This document shows positions 17,645 to 26,408 of a stretch of DNA of 64,000 nucleotides, one piece after another (within the stretch, counting starts at the first letter, position 1; every line of letters starts with the position of its first letter). The DNA lies in NCBI RefSeq assembly GCF_947489255.1, contig NZ_CANLCY010000002.1, forward strand, positions 1-64,000. The letters are read 5' to 3'. The translations under genes were made by a program, and so were the position numbers. The DNA is from an uncultured Microbacterium sp. GTDB lineage: Bacteria > Actinomycetota > Actinomycetes > Actinomycetales > Microbacteriaceae. The notes beneath the pieces were generated by a model. It saw only the letters and a list, made by a program, of their open reading frames with translations. It was not told where the DNA came from and did not search any database.

Positions 17645-18884
17645 AGTTCGAGCGTCCGTCGGGATGCTCGTGCCGCTCGGCCGAGAGCGCGCCGGCGATC
17701 GCGTCGGCGGCGTCGCCCCACCGCGCCACCGTCACCCGCTCGAGGCCCTGCCAGCGCGCGGCGGTGCGCAGCTCGGCGGCGACGCGCTCGGCGGCATCCG
17801 GGGGAGCACCGTGCTCCCACCATGCAGACTGCACGCGCAGGGCGCTCGCCCCGCGGTCGGCTTTGAGATCGAGTCGACCCACGACGTCGTCTCCGACGAG
17901 CACCGGGAGCGAGTAGTAGCCGAACCGGCGCTGGGGTGCCGGGGTGTAGATCTCGATGCGGTAGTCGAAGTCGAAGAGACGCTCCGCACGATCGCGGAAC
18001 CAGACGACGGGGTCGAAGGGCGTGAGCAGCGCGGTGGCATCGACCCTGCGGGGGCGCGCGGCGTCGCGATGCAGCCATGCCTTCGCGGGACGCCCGCCGA
18101 CGGACCACCCCTCGACGTGGACGGGCTGGAGCTCGCCCGCGTCGACGAGGTCGTGCAGGGCCGCCATGACCGCCGGCCGGTCGCGGATGCGCCAGTAGTC
18201 GGCGAGGTCGGAGGCCGTCGCCACGCCGTAGGCCACCGACGCCCTCCGGACGAGCTCGCGGATGGCCTCGTCGCGCGGGACGTGCGTCTCGAGCGCCGAC
18301 GCGGGCAGCACATCGGATGCCAGTGCATAGCGACGCTCGAATCCGCGGCGTCCCGCGATCGCGACGTCGCCGAACAGCCACAGGCGCTCCAAGCCGTTCT
18401 TGACGTCGTCCCACCCCCACCACGACCCGCGAGACCCGCTACGGGCGTCATGGTCGATCTGGGCGGGGCGCAGTGGCCCCCGTTCGGCGAGCTCATCGCG
18501 CAGCCACTGCAGGAGGGGCTGGTTCGCCTGCGCCCACGCGTCGCCGGCGTACTTGCGCCGCAGGTCGTCACGACGGAACTGCAGGAGCGGCCAATCCTCG
18601 GTCGAGACGAGGGATGCCACGTGCGCCCACGATTCCACCCAGCGCGGGCGGCGCGAGAAGGCCAGGGCGTCGAGGAGCGACGTGTCGTAGGCGCCGAGGC
18701 GGGCGAAGAGCGGCATATAGTGCGAGCGCGAGAAGACGTTGACGGAGTCGATCTGGAGGATGCGCATGCGACGCAGGGTCGCCGTGATGTGGCGCGTGCC
18801 GACCGTTTCGGGCCTCGGCCGGGCGAAGCCCTGAGCGGCGAGGGCGATGCGGCGTGCATCGGCGCGACGGAGCGTCGTGGTCAT
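17643..18884 (-). CDS. winged-helix DNA glycosylase of the AlkZ/YcaQ (HTH_42) superfamily, AlkX-like
   Basis: A 413-residue protein with the tandem winged-helix architecture of the HTH_42 superfamily, which includes interstrand-crosslink and N-alkylpurine glycosylases. Near the N-terminus the catalytic loop reads LQIDSVNV, giving a QxD motif at Gln44 and Asp46; AlkX-type members use QxD where AlkZ/YcaQ uses QxQ. The later GYYSLPVLVGDDVVGRLDLKADR segment is characteristic of the family. The likely role is unhooking bulky alkylation lesions. The ATG at 18884 was chosen; an in-frame ATG at 18914 adds ten residues. It is divergent from the AI-2E transporter gene. Confidence 0.85.
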   Translation of the reverse strand: MTTTLRRADARRIALAAQGFARPRPETVGTRHITATLRRMRILQIDSVNVFSRSHYMPLFARLGAYDTSLLDALAFSRRPRWVESWAHVASLVSTEDWPLLQFRRDDLRRKYAGDAWAQANQPLLQWLRDELAERGPLRPAQIDHDARSGSRGSWWGWDDVKNGLERLWLFGDVAIAGRRGFERRYALASDVLPASALETHVPRDEAIRELVRRASVAYGVATASDLADYWRIRDRPAVMAALHDLVDAGELQPVHVEGWSVGGRPAKAWLHRDAARPRRVDATALLTPFDPVVWFRDRAERLFDFDYRIEIYTPAPQRRFGYYSLPVLVGDDVVGRLDLKADRGASALRVQSAWWEHGAPPDAAERVAAELRTAARWQGLERVTVARWGDAADAIAGALSAERHEHPDGRSN

Positions 18885-18941
18885 GCGTGCCACCGTATCC
18901 ACAGCCTCCGACATCCAGCGTTCGCCGGGGGAGCGCGGCGG

Positions 18942-18947
18942 TAGGCT
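18942..18947 (+). promoter_or_regulatory. -10 box of the AI-2E transporter gene
   Basis: TAGGCT ends 6 nt before the ATG at 18954, indicating a leaderless transcript. Confidence 0.55.
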
Positions 18948-18953
18948 GACAAG

Positions 18954-20144
18954 ATGAGTGGAACCGATCCCGAACCCCGTGGATCCTTCCTCGACGCCCT
19001 CAAACGACGCACCGTCTCGAGCGACCTGCAGCCCCCGGTCCCGCCGGCGCTGCGTCAGGCCACCGCCTACGCGTGGCGGTTGCTCGTGATCGCCGCCGCT
19101 CTCGGCGTCGTGATCTTCGTCGTCATCCAGCTGAAGCTCCTCGTCGTGCCCCTTCTCGTGGCGATCCTGGTGACCGCCCTGGTCTGGCCCGCGTTCTCCT
19201 TCCTCCTGCGTCATCGGTGGCCGAAGTGGCTCGCCATCGTCGTGACCGTGCTCGGCACGATCGCCCTCATCTCCGGACTCGTCTGGCTGGCCGTCTGGCA
19301 GATCACGCGCGAGTTCGGTTCCGTGCAGGAGCGGACCGTCGACGCCGTCTCGCAGTTCCGCCAGTACCTGATCGACGGGCCCCTGCACCTGAGCGCGCAG
19401 CAGATCGACGACGGTCTGCGCCAGGCGGGCACCTTCCTGCAGCAGCAGGCCGAGGTGCTGTGGACCGGCGCCCTCGCCATCGGCACCACGATCGGCCACG
19501 TCGGCACGGGCGTGCTGCTGACGCTGTTCATCCTCCTGTGCCTGCTCGCCGACGGAGGGGGCATCTGGCGGTGGACCACGCGCCTGTTCCCGCGTGTCGC
19601 CCGCCCCGCGGTCGACGGTGCCGGTCGCGCGGGATGGCGGACGGTCAAGAGCTACGCCCGCACGCAGTTGCTGGTGGCCACCATCGACGCCATCGGCATC
19701 GGCCTCGGCGCGTTCCTCCTCGGCGTGCCGCTCTCGATCCCGATCGGCGTGCTCGTCTTCCTCGGTGCGTTCATCCCGTTCGTGGGAGCCGTGGCGACGG
19801 GAGCCCTGGCGGTGTTCATCGCGCTGGTCTACAACGGGCCGCTCGTGGCGCTGTTCATGCTGATCGTTGTGCTGGGCGTGCAACAGATCGAGAGCCACGT
19901 GCTGCAGCCGATCCTCATGGGCTCGGCCGTCAAGGTGCACCCGCTGGCCGTCGTGCTGGTCGTGGCCGGCGGCGCGATGATCGGCGGGATCGCCGGCGCG
20001 CTGTTCGCCGTGCCGCTCGCCGCGTTCGTCAACGTCGTCGCCGTGTACCTCAGCTCGAAGGCGTGGCAGCACGCCGGCCAAGACCTGGCATCCCGAGATC
20101 TCATCTGGCAGACCGTCCCGCGTGAGCGCGGAAGGAGATCATGA
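18954..20144 (+). CDS. AI-2E family transporter (PerM/YhhT-like membrane protein)
   Basis: A 396-residue polytopic membrane protein. It has the paired N-terminal helices (about 42-90), the extracytoplasmic region around 110-160, and the C-terminal helix cluster with the family motifs FIPFVGAV, VQQIESHVLQPILMG and VKVHPLAVVLVVAGG. Members export autoinducer-2 or other solutes or act in ion/pH homeostasis; which applies here is unknown. The message is probably leaderless. The stop overlaps the ilvA start (ATGA), so the two genes are cotranscribed even though no functional link is obvious. Confidence 0.9.
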   Translation: MSGTDPEPRGSFLDALKRRTVSSDLQPPVPPALRQATAYAWRLLVIAAALGVVIFVVIQLKLLVVPLLVAILVTALVWPAFSFLLRHRWPKWLAIVVTVLGTIALISGLVWLAVWQITREFGSVQERTVDAVSQFRQYLIDGPLHLSAQQIDDGLRQAGTFLQQQAEVLWTGALAIGTTIGHVGTGVLLTLFILLCLLADGGGIWRWTTRLFPRVARPAVDGAGRAGWRTVKSYARTQLLVATIDAIGIGLGAFLLGVPLSIPIGVLVFLGAFIPFVGAVATGALAVFIALVYNGPLVALFMLIVVLGVQQIESHVLQPILMGSAVKVHPLAVVLVVAGGAMIGGIAGALFAVPLAAFVNVVAVYLSSKAWQHAGQDLASRDLIWQTVPRERGRRS

Positions 20145-21370
20145 ACGACACTCCCACTCTGGCCGAGTTCGAGGATGCCGCGCAGGCTCTGCGCGGCATC
20201 ATCACGCGCACACCCCTCGACGAGTCGCTGCACCTGACCGACCTGCTCGGCGTGCCCGTGAACCTCAAGCTCGAGAACCTCCAGCGCACGGGCTCGTTCA
20301 AGATCCGCGGAGCGACCTATCGGTTGTCCCGGCTGACCCCGGAGGAGCGTGCGCGCGGTGTCGTGGCCGCCTCCGCCGGCAATCACGCCCAGGGCGTCGC
20401 GCTGGCCGCGCAACAGCTCGGCATCGCCGCGACGATCTTCATGCCGCTGGGTGTTCCCGTGCCCAAGCTGCTCGCGACGAAGGGTTACGGAGCTGAGGTG
20501 ATCCTCGAGGGGGCCACCGTCGAGACCCCACTGCGCCTCGCCGCCGAGTTCGCCGAGCGTACCGGTGCGGTGCTGATCCACCCGTTCGACCACCGCGACA
20601 TCGTCGTCGGTCAGGGCACTCTCGGCCTCGAGCTCGTCGAAGACATGCCCGACCTCGAGACGGTCATCGTCGGCATCGGCGGCGGCGGGCTCGCCGCCGG
20701 CGTCGCGGCGGCGGTCAAGGCCCGTGCGGCCGCGGAGGGGCGCGAGGTGCGCATCATCGGGGTGCAGGCGCACAACTCCGCCGCCTACCCCTCCTCGCTC
20801 GCAGCGGGTCGGCCGATGCAGGTCGAGACCACGCCGACCATCGCCGACGGCATCGCCGTCGCGCGGCCCGGCGACCTCCCGTTCGAGCTGATCCGTCAGT
20901 ACGTCGACGAGGTCGTGACCGTCACCGAGGACGACATCGCGCGAGCCCTTCTCGTGCTGCTGGAGCGCGCCAAGCAGGTCGTCGAGCCCGCGGGCGCCGT
21001 GGGCGTGGCGGCCATCCTCGCGGGCAAGGTGAAGGCCAGCGGTCCGACCGTCACGATCCTGTCGGGCGGCAACATCGACCCTCTGCTGCTGCAGCGCGTA
21101 GTGGCGCACGGCCTGTCGGCATCCGGACGCTACATGTCGCTGCGCATCCCGCTTCCCGACCGGCCGGGGCAGCTCGCCCGCGTGTCGGAGCTGCTCGCGC
21201 AGGTGGGAGCGAACGTGATCGAGGTGCTGCACACGCGCCACGGCCAGGGACTGCAGATCAGCGAGGTGATCCTGCAGCTGAGCGTCGAGACGCGCGGGGC
21301 CGAGCACCGGGCGCTGGTCATCAAGACCCTGGAGGACGCCGGCTTCGTCGCCACCGTCGTACCCGACTGA
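20141..21370 (+). CDS. ilvA: threonine ammonia-lyase
   Basis: A 409-residue PLP enzyme that deaminates threonine to 2-oxobutyrate, the entry to isoleucine synthesis. Lys54 in the TGSFKIRGA motif should bind PLP; SAGNHAQG and the phosphate-cradling GGGGLAAG loop follow. A C-terminal ACT domain (about 330-409, SLRIPLPDRPGQLARVSELL) implies allosteric control. The short length with one ACT domain matches the TdcB-like/actinobacterial form rather than the longer two-domain IlvA. It is translationally coupled to the AI-2E transporter. Downstream lie two palindromic repeats and the convergent greA. Confidence 0.94.
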   Translation: MNDTPTLAEFEDAAQALRGIITRTPLDESLHLTDLLGVPVNLKLENLQRTGSFKIRGATYRLSRLTPEERARGVVAASAGNHAQGVALAAQQLGIAATIFMPLGVPVPKLLATKGYGAEVILEGATVETPLRLAAEFAERTGAVLIHPFDHRDIVVGQGTLGLELVEDMPDLETVIVGIGGGGLAAGVAAAVKARAAAEGREVRIIGVQAHNSAAYPSSLAAGRPMQVETTPTIADGIAVARPGDLPFELIRQYVDEVVTVTEDDIARALLVLLERAKQVVEPAGAVGVAAILAGKVKASGPTVTILSGGNIDPLLLQRVVAHGLSASGRYMSLRIPLPDRPGQLARVSELLAQVGANVIEVLHTRHGQGLQISEVILQLSVETRGAEHRALVIKTLEDAGFVATVVPD

Positions 21371-21439
21371 CGTCGGCGTCGCGCGGCGCGACGTGAGTCC
21401 GAGCGTGACGTGGGTCGGCGCGCGGGGCGAGGGCGCATC

Positions 21440-21505
21440 CTCAGCGATGCGCGTAGGTTCAGCTGCAGGGCCGCGATTCGGGCTGAGTTTCTGCGCATCG
21501 CTGAG
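21440..21505. repeat. 66-bp palindromic element, family A, copy 1
   Basis: Perfect 13-bp inverted ends CTCAGCGATGCGC and GCGCATCGCTGAG flank a 40-bp centre. It lies between convergent ilvA and greA. A second copy starts 98 bp later and a third lies at 54492, always 66 bp long. Confidence 0.85.
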
Positions 21506-21537
21506 TTTGTGTCGCGGGCTGTGTCGCGGGGCACACC

Positions 21538-21603
21538 CTCAGCGATGTGCGTAGGTTCAGCCGCGCGGCTGCGGTACGGGCTGAGTTCGTGCGCATCGCT
21601 GAG
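21538..21603. repeat. 66-bp palindromic element, family A, copy 2
   Basis: Ends CTCAGCGATGTGC and GCGCATCGCTGAG (one mismatch) flank a 40-bp centre sharing GTAGGTTCAGC and CGGGCTGAGTT with copy 1. Together with copy 1 it fills most of the ilvA-greA gap (21371-21674). Confidence 0.85.
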
Positions 21604-21622
21604 GTTGCGCGTCCGGGAAACG

Positions 21623-21662
21623 CCGCGAGCCGCCACCCCGGCAGCGGGGGAGCGGCTCGCGG
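21623..21662 (-). terminator. terminator of greA
   Basis: An 11-bp perfect stem CCGCGAGCCGC/GCGGCTCGCGG with further pairing of CCCC and GGGG inside, located just beyond the greA stop. Confidence 0.7.
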
Positions 21663-21674
21663 ACGGTGCGGCGC

Positions 21675-22166
21675 TTACTGGCCGGAGTAGGTCTCGACCT
21701 TGACGATCTCGACCGAGATCTCCTTGCCGTTGGGAGCGGTGTACGAACCCTTGTCGCCCTCCTTGAGGCCGAGGATCGCGGCGCCCAGCGGCGAGGCCTC
21801 GCTGTAGACGTCGAGCTCGGAGTTGGCCGCGATCTCGCGGTTGCCGAGGAGGAACTTCTCCTCGCCACCGGCGACGACAGCCGTGACGACGGTGCCCGAC
21901 TCCACGATGCCGTGGCTCTCGGGGGCCTCGCCGACCTTGGCATCCTTCAGCAGCTGCTGGAGCGTGCGGATGCGCGCCTCCTGCTTGCCCTGCTCGTCTT
22001 TGGCGGCGTGGTAGCCGCCGTTCTCCTTGAGGTCGCCCTCTTCGCGAGCGGCCTCGATGCGCTTGGCGATCTCCTCGCGACCCGTGGTCGAGAGGTGCTC
22101 GAGCTCGTTGGCCAGGCGGTCGTAGGCGTCTTGCGTGAGGAACGTCACCTGAGCGTCGTTGGACAC
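21675..22166 (-). CDS. greA: transcription elongation factor GreA
   Basis: A 163-residue factor that rescues backtracked RNA polymerase by stimulating transcript cleavage. The N-terminal coiled coil (about 10-80) carries the acidic tip segment EEGDLKENGGYHAAKDEQG, and the C-terminal FKBP-like domain ends in SPLGAAILGLKEGD and the usual ISVEIVKVETY tail. The GTG at 22166 follows AAGGAGTAACC. Codon bias is strong, in line with high expression. It is followed by its own terminator and preceded by the DUF4307 gene in the same direction, 106 bp away. Confidence 0.97.
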   Translation of the reverse strand: MSNDAQVTFLTQDAYDRLANELEHLSTTGREEIAKRIEAAREEGDLKENGGYHAAKDEQGKQEARIRTLQQLLKDAKVGEAPESHGIVESGTVVTAVVAGGEEKFLLGNREIAANSELDVYSEASPLGAAILGLKEGDKGSYTAPNGKEISVEIVKVETYSGQ

Positions 22167-22272
22167 GGTTACTCCTTCGTCGAGGCGCTGACGGCAGGCG
22201 GTGTCGGGCCGTCGGCGGGGGATATGTCGAACGCCCCGGCATCGAGCCGGGGCGCGTCGTGATTCCGCGAGT

Positions 22273-22668
22273 TTACGGCACCCAGCAGGCGTTGACAAAA
22301 CCCGTGGTCGCGAGCGACAGCGTCGGAATCTCCTCCGTGAAGGCCCGCGTGTGATCCTCGGATGCCGGGTACTCGACCACACGCCAACCGACGGTTCCGT
22401 GCTCCTCATCGCGGGCCTCGAGGGCGCAGGCGACGGGTCGACCGGTGGGCGCGGTGATCTGGAACGTGGAGGTGACGGTGCGGTCATCGACGACCGTGTA
22501 TCCGGTGTCGGTGGCCGTGACCGCGTTCAGGCTGTTCGACACCGTCGTCCAGCCCAGGAAGCCGACCGCCCCAAGGGCGAGGACGCCCACGATCGACCAC
22601 CCCACGATGCGTCGCCGCGGGGAACGCGTGCGCCCGTAGCGGTCGTCGAGTTGGGCTTGCGTCGTCAT
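22273..22668 (-). CDS. DUF4307 family membrane protein
   Basis: A 131-residue protein of unknown function. A basic N-terminal tail with RYGRTRSPRRR precedes one membrane helix (about 22-42); the remaining 90 residues are a predicted extracytoplasmic beta-rich domain with two cysteines (in VACALEARD and FVNACWVP) that could form a disulfide. Placement next to greA is typical of actinobacteria. The ATG at 22668 follows CCGGAGAGAG. It is divergent from a small membrane protein gene. Confidence 0.8.
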   Translation of the reverse strand: MTTQAQLDDRYGRTRSPRRRIVGWSIVGVLALGAVGFLGWTTVSNSLNAVTATDTGYTVVDDRTVTSTFQITAPTGRPVACALEARDEEHGTVGWRVVEYPASEDHTRAFTEEIPTLSLATTGFVNACWVP

Positions 22669-22731
22669 GCTCTCTCCGGGCTTTAGGCTGGACTTCCAGG
22701 CTACGCGCTTCCGCCCGGACCGAAGGACTCC

Positions 22732-23007
22732 ATGCTTCCCGTGATCGTCGCTCTCGCGACAACGCCCTCCCCGGCCGTCACCCCCGACGAGTCGATCGTC
22801 ACGCCCGGGCCGCTCGGATTCGCCGCGATCGCCTTCATCGGCATCGCCGTGTTCCTGCTCGTCTGGGACATGCTGCGACGCATCCGCCGTGGACGCTACC
22901 GCGAGGAGGTCAACGCGGAGCTGGATGCCGAGGAGCAGGCCCGCGCGGCCGAGCGAGCCGGCGACGTCGACGACGAAGACATCGACCCCGCCGCTCCGCG
23001 CCGCTGA
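22732..23007 (+). CDS. small single-pass membrane protein, unknown function
   Basis: A 91-residue protein: a short N-terminal segment, a Thr/Pro-rich stretch, one membrane helix (about 28-47) and a charged tail rich in Glu, Asp and Arg (RRIRRGRYREEVNAELDAEE). The ATG at 22732 follows GAAGGAC. A TAGGCT at 22684-22689 may be its -10 box. I recognise no family. Convergent with the HlyIII gene, with an inverted repeat between them. Confidence 0.7.
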   Translation: MLPVIVALATTPSPAVTPDESIVTPGPLGFAAIAFIGIAVFLLVWDMLRRIRRGRYREEVNAELDAEEQARAAERAGDVDDEDIDPAAPRR

Positions 23008-23053
23008 TCCCGGGCCGCGAGCCGACGGCATCCGGAACTCCGCCTCGCGTGAG

Positions 23054-23103
23054 TCGCCAGGGATCGTCGCCTCGCGCGAATAAGAAGCGACGAATTCTGG
23101 CGA
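23054..23103. repeat. 50-bp interrupted inverted repeat between convergent genes
   Basis: TCGCCAG-3 nt-TCGTCGC pairs with GCGACGA-3 nt-CTGGCGA across a 16-nt loop, giving a stem with one symmetric internal loop. It occupies the gap between the small membrane protein and HlyIII genes and may end transcription from both sides, although no T tract is present. Confidence 0.55.
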
Positions 23104-23112
23104 GTCGCGCGG

Positions 23113-23838
23113 TCAGCCGCCGTGGTACGCCGGGGCGAGGGCGATCAGCAGGCAGGCCGTCCAGTGGCACAGGAACGCCAGCACCGTGCAGACGTGGAAG
23201 ATCTCGTGGAAGCCGAAGTGCCCGGGCCAGGGGTTGGGCTTCTTCAGGGCGTAGATGATTGCGCCCGCGGTGTAGAGCAGTCCGCCCACCACGACGAGCA
23301 CCATCATGGCGACGTTCGCCGCCAGCAGGTCGCCGAGATACATCACCGCCGCCCATCCCAGGGCGAGGTAGAGGGCGACGTAGAGCCAGCGCGGGGCGTT
23401 GATCCAGAACACCCGGAACAGGATGCCGAGCAGCGCACCGCCCCACACGATCGACAGCAGGAGCACGGTCTTCGGCGTCGGCAGGGCGAGCACGGCGAGC
23501 GGCGTGTAGGTTCCGGCGATGAGCAGGAGGATGTTCGCGTGGTCGATGCGCTTGAGCACGGCCAGGGTCTTCGGCTTCCAGTGGAAGCGGTGGTAGAGCG
23601 CGGAGTTCCCGAACAGCAGCATCGACGTCGCCATGAACACCGCCGCCGCCCACTTGCCGGGGGCGCCCTGCGCGAGGGCGATGAGCACGATCCCCGCGGC
23701 GATCGCCACCGGGAACGTCCCCGCGTGGATCCACCCGCGCCAGGTGGGCTTCAGCTCCGCCTGCGCACCCACGGCTCCGGCTTCGAGGAGGGGGAGCTGG
23801 GGCATCTCGGGGCCGTCGGCCGGGCTTCGGGGGGTCAC
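23113..23838 (-). CDS. hemolysin III (HlyIII/PAQR) family membrane protein
   Basis: A 241-residue protein with seven hydrophobic helices. The metal-binding residues of the PAQR/HlyIII superfamily are visible: Ser/His in the NSALYHRF segment, Asp-His in LKRIDHANI, and the C-terminal pair in GFHEIFHVCTVLAFLCHW. The family includes possible hydrolases of membrane lipids and metal-homeostasis proteins; the hemolysin name is historical. The GTG at 23838 sits 6 nt after a TACTGT box, suggesting a leaderless message; Met12 is an alternative start. Divergent from uppS. Confidence 0.9.
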   Translation of the reverse strand: MTPRSPADGPEMPQLPLLEAGAVGAQAELKPTWRGWIHAGTFPVAIAAGIVLIALAQGAPGKWAAAVFMATSMLLFGNSALYHRFHWKPKTLAVLKRIDHANILLLIAGTYTPLAVLALPTPKTVLLLSIVWGGALLGILFRVFWINAPRWLYVALYLALGWAAVMYLGDLLAANVAMMVLVVVGGLLYTAGAIIYALKKPNPWPGHFGFHEIFHVCTVLAFLCHWTACLLIALAPAYHGG

Positions 23839-23844
23839 TCCTCG

Positions 23845-23850
23845 ACAGTA
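23845..23850 (-). promoter_or_regulatory. -10 box of the HlyIII gene
   Basis: TACTGT on the minus strand ends 6 nt before the GTG at 23838. Confidence 0.45.
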
Positions 23851-23949
23851 CGTCCGCTCCTATGCCGCGGGCGGAACATGGGAGCAGCACTCACCCTTCC
23901 CCCAGGAAGTGCCACCCGGATCCGATGCGGCCGGAGGCCCCCGACGCGG

Positions 23950-23955
23950 TAGCGT
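23950..23955 (+). promoter_or_regulatory. -10 box of uppS
   Basis: TAGCGT ends 6 nt before the GTG at 23962; the leaderless spacing again. Confidence 0.5.
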
Positions 23956-23961
23956 AGGCGG

Positions 23962-24744
23962 GTGGCGCGCGTGTGGAAGAACGAGGGGCGGGGCCCGCTC
24001 TATCGTCTCTACATCTCGCGCCTGCGTCGCCGCATGCCGGCCACGGTGCCCCACCACGTGGCCATGATGATCGACGGCAACCGGCGTTGGGCGCGGCAGC
24101 TCGGCTACGACAGCGCCGCCCACGGGCACCGCGCCGGCGCGGCCAAGATGCACGAGTTCCTCCGATGGTGCGACGACCTCGGTATCGAGGTGGTGTCGCT
24201 CTACCTCCTCTCGAACGACAACCTCGTCAAACGCGACAGCAAAGAGCTGCAGGACCTGCTCGAGATCATCGCCGAACTCGCCGGAGAGCTCTCCCGCGAG
24301 CCGAACTGGCGCGTCCAGCACGTCGGTCGCGCCGAAGGGCTCCCCCCGGAGCTCGCCGAGGTGCTGCACGAGGCCACGGAGCGCACGCGCGGGCACAGGG
24401 GACTGCACGTGAATCTCGCCGTCGGCTACGGCGGTCGCAGCGAGATCGTGGATGCCGTGCGCTCGATCATCGTCAAGCACGACGAGTCGGGCGGGTCGCT
24501 CGAAGAGCTGGCCGACAGTCTCACGCCCGAGCAGATCGGCGAGCACCTGTACACCGGTGGCCAGGCCGATCCGGACCTGGTGATCCGCACGTCGGGGGAG
24601 CAGCGCCTGAGCGATTTCCTGCTCTGGCAGTCCGCGCACTCGGAGTTCTACTTCGTCGAGGCGCTCGGTCCCGACCTGCGCGAGGTCGACTTCCTCCGCG
24701 CGATCCGCGACTTCGCGGCGCGCGATCGACGCTTCGGCCAGTGA
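23962..24744 (+). CDS. uppS: cis-isoprenyl diphosphate synthase (undecaprenyl diphosphate synthase family)
   Basis: A 260-residue cis-prenyltransferase making the polyprenyl diphosphate carrier for cell-wall synthesis at the membrane face. The catalytic MMIDGNRRWA motif has Asp38, Asn40 and Arg41; the middle motif SLYLLSNDN and the C-terminal PDLVIRTSGEQRLSDFLLWQ with its Arg/Ser pair are intact. Actinobacteria often have two paralogues, one of which makes shorter chains, and sequence alone does not decide which this is. The GTG at 23962 follows TAGCGT with leaderless spacing. Confidence 0.93.
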   Translation: MARVWKNEGRGPLYRLYISRLRRRMPATVPHHVAMMIDGNRRWARQLGYDSAAHGHRAGAAKMHEFLRWCDDLGIEVVSLYLLSNDNLVKRDSKELQDLLEIIAELAGELSREPNWRVQHVGRAEGLPPELAEVLHEATERTRGHRGLHVNLAVGYGGRSEIVDAVRSIIVKHDESGGSLEELADSLTPEQIGEHLYTGGQADPDLVIRTSGEQRLSDFLLWQSAHSEFYFVEALGPDLREVDFLRAIRDFAARDRRFGQ

Positions 24745-24784
24745 CGCCGACCGTCGTCGCGGCCGCGGGCCGTGGCATCCCGGA

Positions 24785-24994
24785 CTAAACCATCTGCCGG
24801 GACGAACCCCCGTGTTCCCGGTGTTCACGAACTCGTCACATTCGCGGCGTGTTAACGACCCTGAGCGGTGTCCGGGGGACGTACGGTGATCACATCGGAC
24901 ACGGAGTCCGGTCGAGTCGACCTTCGGATCGCGACTCGTGACCCACAGGTCGACTCGTGACAACCGGGTGAAACACCCGGGTCGGGAGTGGGTT
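24785..24994 (+). promoter_or_regulatory. phoH leader with mutually exclusive hairpins
   Basis: The 210-bp gap before phoH holds no gene but several complementary segments. CGAGTCGACC (24913-24922) can pair over 10 bp with GGTCGACTCG (24948-24957), or its first 7 bases can pair with CGACTCG at 24932-24938. CGACTCGTGAC is repeated at 24932-24942 and 24951-24961. A further hairpin CCGGGTG-AAA-CACCCGG (24964-24980) ends 14 nt before the GTG at 24995. It resembles an attenuator layout but matches no riboswitch I know. Confidence 0.45.
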
Positions 24995-26356
24995 GTGACT
25001 GCACGAGCACCGTACGACCAGCGTCGCGTCGTCGAGAGCACCGAGTCCGAAGCGGGGGCCGATCAGGCGCTCCGCACGTACGTCCTGGACACCTCCGTCC
25101 TTCTGAGCGACCCGCGGGCGTTCTTCCGGTTCGCCGAGAACTCCGTCGTGATCCCCGTCGTGGTGATCATGGAGCTCGAGGGCAAACGTCACGATCCCGA
25201 GATCGGGTATTTCGCCCGCCAGGCTCTGCGCCACCTCGACGAGCTGCGCATCGAGCATGGCCGGCTCGACTTCCCGGTCCCCGTCGGCGAAGACGGCACG
25301 CTGCGCGTCGAGTTGAACAACACCGATCCGTCGGTCCTGCCGTCGGGCATGCGCACGGGCGGCAACGACAGCCGCATCCTCGCGGTGGCCATGAACATCG
25401 CCAAGGACGGCGCCGAGGTCACGGTGGTGTCGAAGGATCTGCCGATGCGCGTGAAGGCGGCATCCCTGGGTCTGGCGACCGAGGAGTACCTCGCCGAGCA
25501 GGCGATGGACTCGGGATGGACGGGGATCGCCTCGATCGACGTCTCGGGCGACGAGATCACCGACCTGTACGAGAGCGAGGTCGCCGTCAGCGACGCGGTG
25601 GTCGGGCTCCCCGTGAACACCGGGCTCATCATCCACTCGGAGCGCGGATCGGCCCTGGGTCGCGTGACCGGCAAGGGGCAGTTCCGCCTCGTCCGCGGCG
25701 ACCGTGACGCCTTCGGCCTGCACGGGCGCTCGGCGGAGCAGCGGATCGCCCTCGACCTGCTGCTCGACCCCGAGGTCGGCATCGTGTCGCTCGGCGGCCG
25801 GGCCGGCACCGGGAAGTCGGCCCTCGCGCTGTGCGCGGCACTGGAGGCCGTGCTCGAACGCCAGCAGCAGAAGAAGATCATCGTGTTCCGCCCGCTCTTC
25901 GCGGTCGGTGGGCAGGAGCTCGGCTACCTCCCGGGCGATCAGGCCGAGAAGATGGGGCCCTGGGGCCAGGCGGTGTTCGACACGCTGGGGTCCGTGGTGT
26001 CGGGCAACGTCCTCGAAGAGGTGCTGGCGCGCGGGCTGCTCGAGGTGCTTCCGCTGACGCACATCCGCGGTCGGTCGCTGCACGACGCGTTCGTGATCGT
26101 CGACGAGGCGCAGTCGCTCGAGCGCAACGTGCTGCTCACGGTGCTCAGCCGCATCGGTCAGAACTCGCGCGTGGTGCTCACGCACGACGTCGGGCAGCGC
26201 GACAACCTGCGCGTCGGTCGCCACGACGGTGTCGCCTCGGTGATCGAGACCCTGAAGGGTCACGGACTGTTCGGGCACGTCACGCTCACGCGCTCGGAGC
26301 GCTCCGCCATCGCCGCATTGGTGACGGAGCTGTTGGAGGCCGGCGAACTGTCCTGA
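24995..26356 (+). CDS. PhoH-family ATPase fused to a PIN ribonuclease domain (PhoH2)
   Basis: A 453-residue two-domain protein. The N-terminal PIN domain (about 27-170) has the acidic cluster starting at Asp32 in YVLDTSVLL with later GGNDSRIL and [11 protein letters not shown] segments. The C-terminal PhoH domain has the Walker A GRAGTGKS (Lys274), [10 protein letters not shown], and Walker B FVIVDEAQ with Asp370/Glu371. PhoH2 proteins are described as sequence-specific RNA helicase/RNases. The GTG at 24995 is preferred to an in-frame GTG at 24938, because a stable hairpin and a GGGAGTGG site lie between them. Followed by a very strong terminator. Confidence 0.92.
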   Translation: MTARAPYDQRRVVESTESEAGADQALRTYVLDTSVLLSDPRAFFRFAENSVVIPVVVIMELEGKRHDPEIGYFARQALRHLDELRIEHGRLDFPVPVGEDGTLRVELNNTDPSVLPSGMRTGGNDSRILAVAMNIAKDGAEVTVVSKDLPMRVKAASLGLATEEYLAEQAMDSGWTGIASIDVSGDEITDLYESEVAVSDAVVGLPVNTGLIIHSERGSALGRVTGKGQFRLVRGDRDAFGLHGRSAEQRIALDLLLDPEVGIVSLGGRAGTGKSALALCAALEAVLERQQQKKIIVFRPLFAVGGQELGYLPGDQAEKMGPWGQAVFDTLGSVVSGNVLEEVLARGLLEVLPLTHIRGRSLHDAFVIVDEAQSLERNVLLTVLSRIGQNSRVVLTHDVGQRDNLRVGRHDGVASVIETLKGHGLFGHVTLTRSERSAIAALVTELLEAGELS

Positions 26357-26364
26357 TTGCATGA

Positions 26365-26408
26365 CGGAGGAAGGGCCGGGATGCCGTGGCACCCCGGCCC
26401 TTCCTCCG
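26365..26408 (+). terminator. rho-independent terminator of the PhoH2 gene
   Basis: A perfect 16-bp stem CGGAGGAAGGGCCGGG/CCCGGCCCTTCCTCCG with a 12-nt loop begins 8 bp after the stop. Beyond it, 26409-26622 shows no gene or repeat. Confidence 0.88.

Noticed and set aside
24868..24994. c-di-AMP (ydaO) riboswitch before phoH
   Set aside because: GGGTGAAA is reminiscent of the motif, but the other conserved blocks are absent.
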